From Rhodopseudomonas rhenobacensis (GTDB taxonomy: Bacteria; Pseudomonadota; Alphaproteobacteria; Rhizobiales; Xanthobacteraceae): 64,000 nt of DNA. Both the position numbers and the translations under genes were made by a program. Position 1 is the stretch's first letter; each line of letters opens with the position of its first letter. Positions 60,493 through 64,000 of this stretch are shown in pieces. Where the stretch lies: NCBI RefSeq assembly GCF_014203125.1, contig NZ_JACHIH010000005.1:106398-170397 (forward strand), written 5' to 3'. Under the pieces are notes generated by a model. The model saw only the letters and a list, made by a program, of their open reading frames with translations. It made no database searches and had not been told where the DNA came from.

Positions 60493-61935
60493 ATGACGAC
60501 CGTGACGATGCCCGGCTCGACAGAGCCGACCCACTATCACGCGATCGGCCGCAGCAACCTTTCCGAGCTGCCGGAGTGGCAGAAGCTCGACGCGCAGCTT
60601 CGCCACGAGATCGACATCGTGGCGCGGGTGCTGCCGTTCCGCACCAACCGCTACGTGGTAGAGAACCTGATCGATTGGTCGCGGGTGCCGGACGATCCGA
60701 TCTTTCAGCTGGTATTCCCACAGCGTGGCATGCTGTCGGAGGCTGATTTCGACGACGTTCGAACCCTGGTGGAGAGCGCCGACGATAGCGAGGCGCTGGC
60801 GCGTGCGGTCGATCGGATTCGCCGCCGCCTCAACCCGCATCCCGGCGGCCAGCTCACCCACAACACGGCGACGCTCGCCGGTCGTCCGCTCCCGGGCGTG
60901 CAGCACAAATATCGTGAGACGGTGGTGTTCTTTCCGGCCCAGGGCCAGACCTGCCACGCCTATTGCACCTATTGTTTCCGCTGGGCGCAGTTTGTCGGCA
61001 TGCAAGGCATGCGGATCGAAACGCGGAGCACCTCCGACCTCGTCGCCTATCTCCGTGCGCACCCGGAAGTCACCGACGTTCTGATCACCGGAGGCGATCC
61101 GATGATCATGGCAACCCGAACGCTTCGGCGCTACATCGAGCCGCTGTTGGCACCCGAACTGGCGCACATCCAGAACATTCGGATCGGTACCAAATCGGTC
61201 GCCTACTGGCCGCACAGGTTCGTGTCCGATGCCGACGCCGACGATTGCCTCAGGCTGTTCGAGGAGGTTGCTGCGGCAAACCGCCATCTCGCGATCATGG
61301 GGCACTACACTCATCCGGTCGAACTTAAGCCCGCGCTCGCCCGCGAGGCGATCCGGCGCATCCGCGACACCGGCGCCCAGATCAGAATGCAGGCGCCGCT
61401 GATCCGTCACGTCAACGATGCCCCCGAGCTGTGGTCGGAGCTATGGCGCAGCGGCGTGCGGCTCGGACTGATCCCGTATTACATGTTCATCGAGCGAGAC
61501 ACCGGCCCCCGCGACTATTTCTCGGTGCCGCTGGTCCGCGCCCACGAGATTTTCCGGCGTGCCGCCGCGAACGTCTCCGGCCTGGCGCGCGCGGCGCAAG
61601 GGCCGACGATGTCCGTGCTTCCCGGAAAGATCAGAATCCTCGGGGTCGTCGCGCGCAGCGAATTGCTGGATCGCCAACTGCCCGCGGTGTTGCACAACGG
61701 CGGCGGCGCCATGCCATCGGCCGATCCGCGGGAGCAGATTCTGGTCTGCGATTTCCTTCAGGCACGGGACGCGAGACTGAACCAGACGGTGTTCTTCGCC
61801 GCCTTCGATCCCGGCGCAACCTGGCTCGATCAGATGCGGCCGGCATTCGGGGGCGAGCGGTTTGCCTTCGAGCAGGCCGGCGACCGCGATCGAACAGCTC
61901 CGCTACATGCGCTTACAGAATGCCTGCTGGACTGA
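60493..61935 (+). CDS. radical-SAM 2,3-aminomutase-like enzyme (KamA family)
   Basis: 480 residues from ATG 60493 (GGGGGCGAG upstream). Radical-SAM motif QTCHAYCTYCFRWAQF (Cys about 154, 158, 161) with the Arg two residues later that binds the substrate carboxylate in lysine 2,3-aminomutase. DVLITGGDPMIM and IRIGTKSVAYWPHR are further family blocks. The PLP-lysine motif is shortened to MSVLPGKIRIL. Of the two Asp that hold the lysine side chain, one aligns with Arg (FIERDTGP) and the other is missing, so the substrate is unlikely to be lysine; an acidic amino acid, as in glutamate 2,3-aminomutase, is possible. It probably makes a beta-amino acid for the peptide. Confidence 0.88.
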   Translation: MTTVTMPGSTEPTHYHAIGRSNLSELPEWQKLDAQLRHEIDIVARVLPFRTNRYVVENLIDWSRVPDDPIFQLVFPQRGMLSEADFDDVRTLVESADDSEALARAVDRIRRRLNPHPGGQLTHNTATLAGRPLPGVQHKYRETVVFFPAQGQTCHAYCTYCFRWAQFVGMQGMRIETRSTSDLVAYLRAHPEVTDVLITGGDPMIMATRTLRRYIEPLLAPELAHIQNIRIGTKSVAYWPHRFVSDADADDCLRLFEEVAAANRHLAIMGHYTHPVELKPALAREAIRRIRDTGAQIRMQAPLIRHVNDAPELWSELWRSGVRLGLIPYYMFIERDTGPRDYFSVPLVRAHEIFRRAAANVSGLARAAQGPTMSVLPGKIRILGVVARSELLDRQLPAVLHNGGGAMPSADPREQILVCDFLQARDARLNQTVFFAAFDPGATWLDQMRPAFGGERFAFEQAGDRDRTAPLHALTECLLD

Positions 61936-62020
61936 TGCCCTGCGGAGGAAGGCGAGCCGTAGTCCGGGATGGTGTTGACCTGACGACGGTCGGACCCGGC
62001 CTTCCGAAGGATGGATGTTG

Positions 62021-63394
62021 ATGGCGATCGATTTCCCCGAGATCGGCGGGACCCAGGATGTGTTCTACGCCCGGCCGCAGGCGGTGCCGCTCCCGATGAT
62101 GGCACGGGCCGAGGGGATTCGTTTCTGGGACGAGGACGGCAAGGAATACATCGACGCATCGTCCGGCCCCATGGTGAGCGCGCTCGGGCACGGCAATCGC
62201 AACGTCGTCGCCGCAATGACGCGCCAGACTTTGCAACTCGATTACGCCTACACCCAGGTCGCCCGAAGCCGGACCAACCTCGATTACGCCGCGCGGCTGT
62301 GCGGGATGGCCGGCGCCGGGTTCGAACGTGTCAGTTTCGCGTCGGGGGGTAGCGAAGCGATCGACAATGCGCTGAAGTTTGCGCGCCAATATGCGCTTGC
62401 GACCAATCAGGCATCGCGCTGCCGGATCATTTCACTCAATCCCTCCTATCATGGGGCGACGATCGCGTCGCTGGCAGCTGGCGGAAACGATCTGCTGCAG
62501 CCTTTCTTCGAAGGATTCGCCGAAGCGGCGCACGCGGTGCCGGCGCCGTTCACCTATCGCCTGAATCCGGGCGAGACGCCGGAGTCGAGTGCCGCGGCCT
62601 GCGCCCAGGCCATTGAGCAAACGATCGTTGCGCTCGGCCCCGAGACCGTTCTGGCGCTCCTGGTCGAGCCGATCGGCGGGGTCTCCACCGGCGCGGTGGT
62701 GCCGCCGGCGGGTTTCTTCAAGGCCATTCGCGCCACCTGCAGCCGTCACGGCGTATTCCTGATATTCGACGAGGCGGTGTGCGGCACCGGCCGAACCGGC
62801 AAGTTCTTCGCAGCGCATCATTGGCCCGACAGCCGGCCCGACATCATCGTGCAGGCCAAGGGTCTGGGCGCCGGTTACGCGCCGCTCGGAGCGATGTTCG
62901 TGTCAGCAACTCATGCCGATACGCTGGCGCGCCTGAGTGGGTTCAATTTCAGCTATTCCTACAATGCGAACCCGGTGTCGTGCGCAGCGGGGCTTGCGGT
63001 ACTCGACGAATTCGACAGGCTCGATCTTTGCGCCAACGCCACAAGGCGGGGAACAGAGCTGCGGATCGGTCTTGAGGCGCTGAAGGAATCGTGTCCGCTG
63101 GTCGGCGACGTTCGTGGATTGGGCTTGCTGCTCGCGGTTGAACTGGTCGCGGACAAATCGACCAAAGCACCCTTGCCGCGCGAGTTTCAGGCCCTCAACC
63201 GGCTGCGTCGTCACGCGCTCGACCTCGGCCTCCTGGTTTACGCCCGCGAGACGGCGGGCGGGCGGTTCGGACAATGGTTCATCGTCGCGCCGCCCCTGGT
63301 GGTGACGCGCGCGGATATCGACCTCATCCTGGAGCGGATCGCCCGTTCGCTCAACAAGTTGGCAGCGGATGCAGCGGCCGCTCGGCTCTTTTAG
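62021..63394 (+). CDS. class III aminotransferase (PLP-dependent)
   Basis: 457 residues. ATG 62021 has AAGGATGG at good spacing; 62015 is also in frame. PLP-binding features: FASGGSEAIDNALKFARQYA, SLNPSYHGATIASLA, LIFDEAVCGTGRTGKFF with the PLP-ring Asp, and VQAKGLGAGYAPLGAMFVS with the Schiff-base Lys at about 280. This family usually acts on omega- or beta-amino groups or makes amino acids from keto acids. Next to a 2,3-aminomutase-like gene it may act on beta-amino acids. It is the last gene of the island's biosynthetic run. Confidence 0.9.
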   Translation: MAIDFPEIGGTQDVFYARPQAVPLPMMARAEGIRFWDEDGKEYIDASSGPMVSALGHGNRNVVAAMTRQTLQLDYAYTQVARSRTNLDYAARLCGMAGAGFERVSFASGGSEAIDNALKFARQYALATNQASRCRIISLNPSYHGATIASLAAGGNDLLQPFFEGFAEAAHAVPAPFTYRLNPGETPESSAAACAQAIEQTIVALGPETVLALLVEPIGGVSTGAVVPPAGFFKAIRATCSRHGVFLIFDEAVCGTGRTGKFFAAHHWPDSRPDIIVQAKGLGAGYAPLGAMFVSATHADTLARLSGFNFSYSYNANPVSCAAGLAVLDEFDRLDLCANATRRGTELRIGLEALKESCPLVGDVRGLGLLLAVELVADKSTKAPLPREFQALNRLRRHALDLGLLVYARETAGGRFGQWFIVAPPLVVTRADIDLILERIARSLNKLAADAAAARLF

Positions 63395-63588
63395 ACAGAC
63401 TCTTTTGGGGGGATCTCAGAGATGAGCGATCCTGCGCAGGAGAATGGTGAAGCAAACAATCGGAGAACATATCGCAGAGTTGGGTGGTGTGAGGAAAAGC
63501 TGTAGCGCTCTACCGACTCGCCTCCCAAACTCTTTGGCAGCGAGACTCATTAGTAGCGATACGACGTCATCACCGATGATTGACTGAA

Positions 63589-64000
63589 TCACGCCATCCG
63601 CGTCGCGCGTATTTGATGCAGGGTCTCGGGCTTAAGGTGAGTGTAACGGCGCAACATTGTCCAATCCTTGTGCCCAGTCACCAACGCCACTTGTTCTATC
63701 GAAAAACCTGCTTCAAATAGGCGGCTGGTGGCTTCGTGGCGTAGATCGTGGAAATGAAGGTCTGCGATTTTCAGTTCTCGACACTGGCGACGGAATGCTG
63801 TGCCAACAGATCGTCCCTTGTAGGGAAAGATCCGGCCTTCGCGAATGTTTGAGAAGCAGCCCTGTTCTTCGATAATCTTGCACGCATCATAGCCTGACAC
63901 GTCCAGAGTCGTCCGTGAACAATTCGGAAGCGCCTGATTTTTCGGGTTAATCGAGTTCGTGCAAGTCTTCGATTTTGCAGGAAAGCGGTGGGTTGACCGC
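63589..64000 (-). pseudogene. tyrosine recombinase/integrase, C-terminal part
   Basis: From about 63900 down to 63589 the minus strand reads LDVSGYDACKIIEEQ, EGRIFPYKGRSVGTAFRRQC, then FHDLRHEATSRLFEAGF (catalytic HxLRH Arg and His) and VTGHKDWTMLRRYTHLKPE (His and the nucleophilic Tyr). This is the C-terminal half of a Rhizobiales phage-type integrase. The frame stays open to the window edge, but upstream of about 63880 the residues no longer look like an integrase, so the gene is either frameshifted or continues outside. It lies 195 bases from the NRPS island's last gene and may mark the island end. Confidence 0.7.

Noticed and set aside
60260..60496. Short ORF between the activase and the radical-SAM gene, basic and Arg-rich, with a Gly-Gly-Arg-Ala end.
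   Set aside because: It overlaps the activase end and the radical-SAM start and has no ribosome-binding site or recognisable family. A precursor peptide role would be speculation, since the cluster is an NRPS.
63395..63588. Possible partial tRNA (a GCTCTACCGACT-like word) next to the integrase fragment, as expected at an attachment site.
   Set aside because: I could not fold a complete cloverleaf or find acceptor-stem pairing, so no tRNA or att site is claimed.

Overview
The window is high-GC DNA from an alphaproteobacterium. PetA-type Rieske, cytochrome c', TauE/SafE and sulfide-quinone reductase-like sequences, and many LysR/oxidoreductase pairs, fit the Rhodopseudomonas/Bradyrhizobium group. 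That placement is inferred from gene content and style; no rRNA or tRNA gene was found to test it.

Region 1 (1-7.7 kb) holds redox and transport genes mixed with decayed genes: the end of a Rieske protein, a cytochrome c'/b561 pair, a methyltransferase, an ABC exporter, and a three-gene membrane oxidoreductase/cytochrome b5-like operon. Between them lie remnants of a TauE/SafE permease, a short-chain dehydrogenase (SDR), a rhodanese and a sulfide-quinone reductase-like protein. Region 2 (7.7-19.3 kb) is an oxidoreductase archipelago: an SDR, three tandem aldo/keto reductases, a Tat-exported hydrolase, a succinate-semialdehyde-type dehydrogenase, a QorB/HxlR divergent pair, a RibD-like reductase and two LysR regulators, each divergent from an oxidoreductase. 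Region 3 (19.5-22.6 kb) is a paoABC-type molybdenum aldehyde oxidoreductase operon wrecked by an internal inversion plus deletions. Region 4 (22.7-32.1 kb) has an RND efflux pair, a YkgJ-like cysteine-cluster protein, and a TetR/DUF2147/DUF3313/cyclase block flanked by a 41-bp direct repeat.

Region 5 (32.5-64 kb) is the most interesting part: a nonribosomal peptide synthetase (NRPS) island. Its left edge is a serine-recombinase remnant and a permuted IS3-type remnant that runs into the 3' end of a phosphopantetheinyl transferase gene. Its right edge is an integrase fragment. Inside, about 28.6 kb of same-strand, mostly overlapping genes encode a small unknown protein, an acyl carrier protein (ACP), an acyl-activating enzyme, a PP-loop amidotransferase-like protein, an AsnB-type synthetase, an acyl-CoA dehydrogenase and three NRPSs (C-A-T; C-A-T; C-A-T-C-A-T-C-A*-T, where A* is degenerate). 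These are followed by two subunits of a 2-hydroxyacyl-CoA dehydratase/benzoyl-CoA reductase-type radical enzyme, its ATP-dependent activase, a radical-SAM 2,3-aminomutase-like enzyme and a class III aminotransferase.

Read by eye, the adenylation pockets suggest unknown small residue, Val/Ile-like, Asn, Leu, then a module whose A domain has lost its core motifs. No thioesterase is seen. An archerase-type [4Fe-4S] dehydratase system and an aminomutase-like radical-SAM enzyme at the end of an NRPS operon is an unusual combination and the best candidate here for undescribed chemistry.
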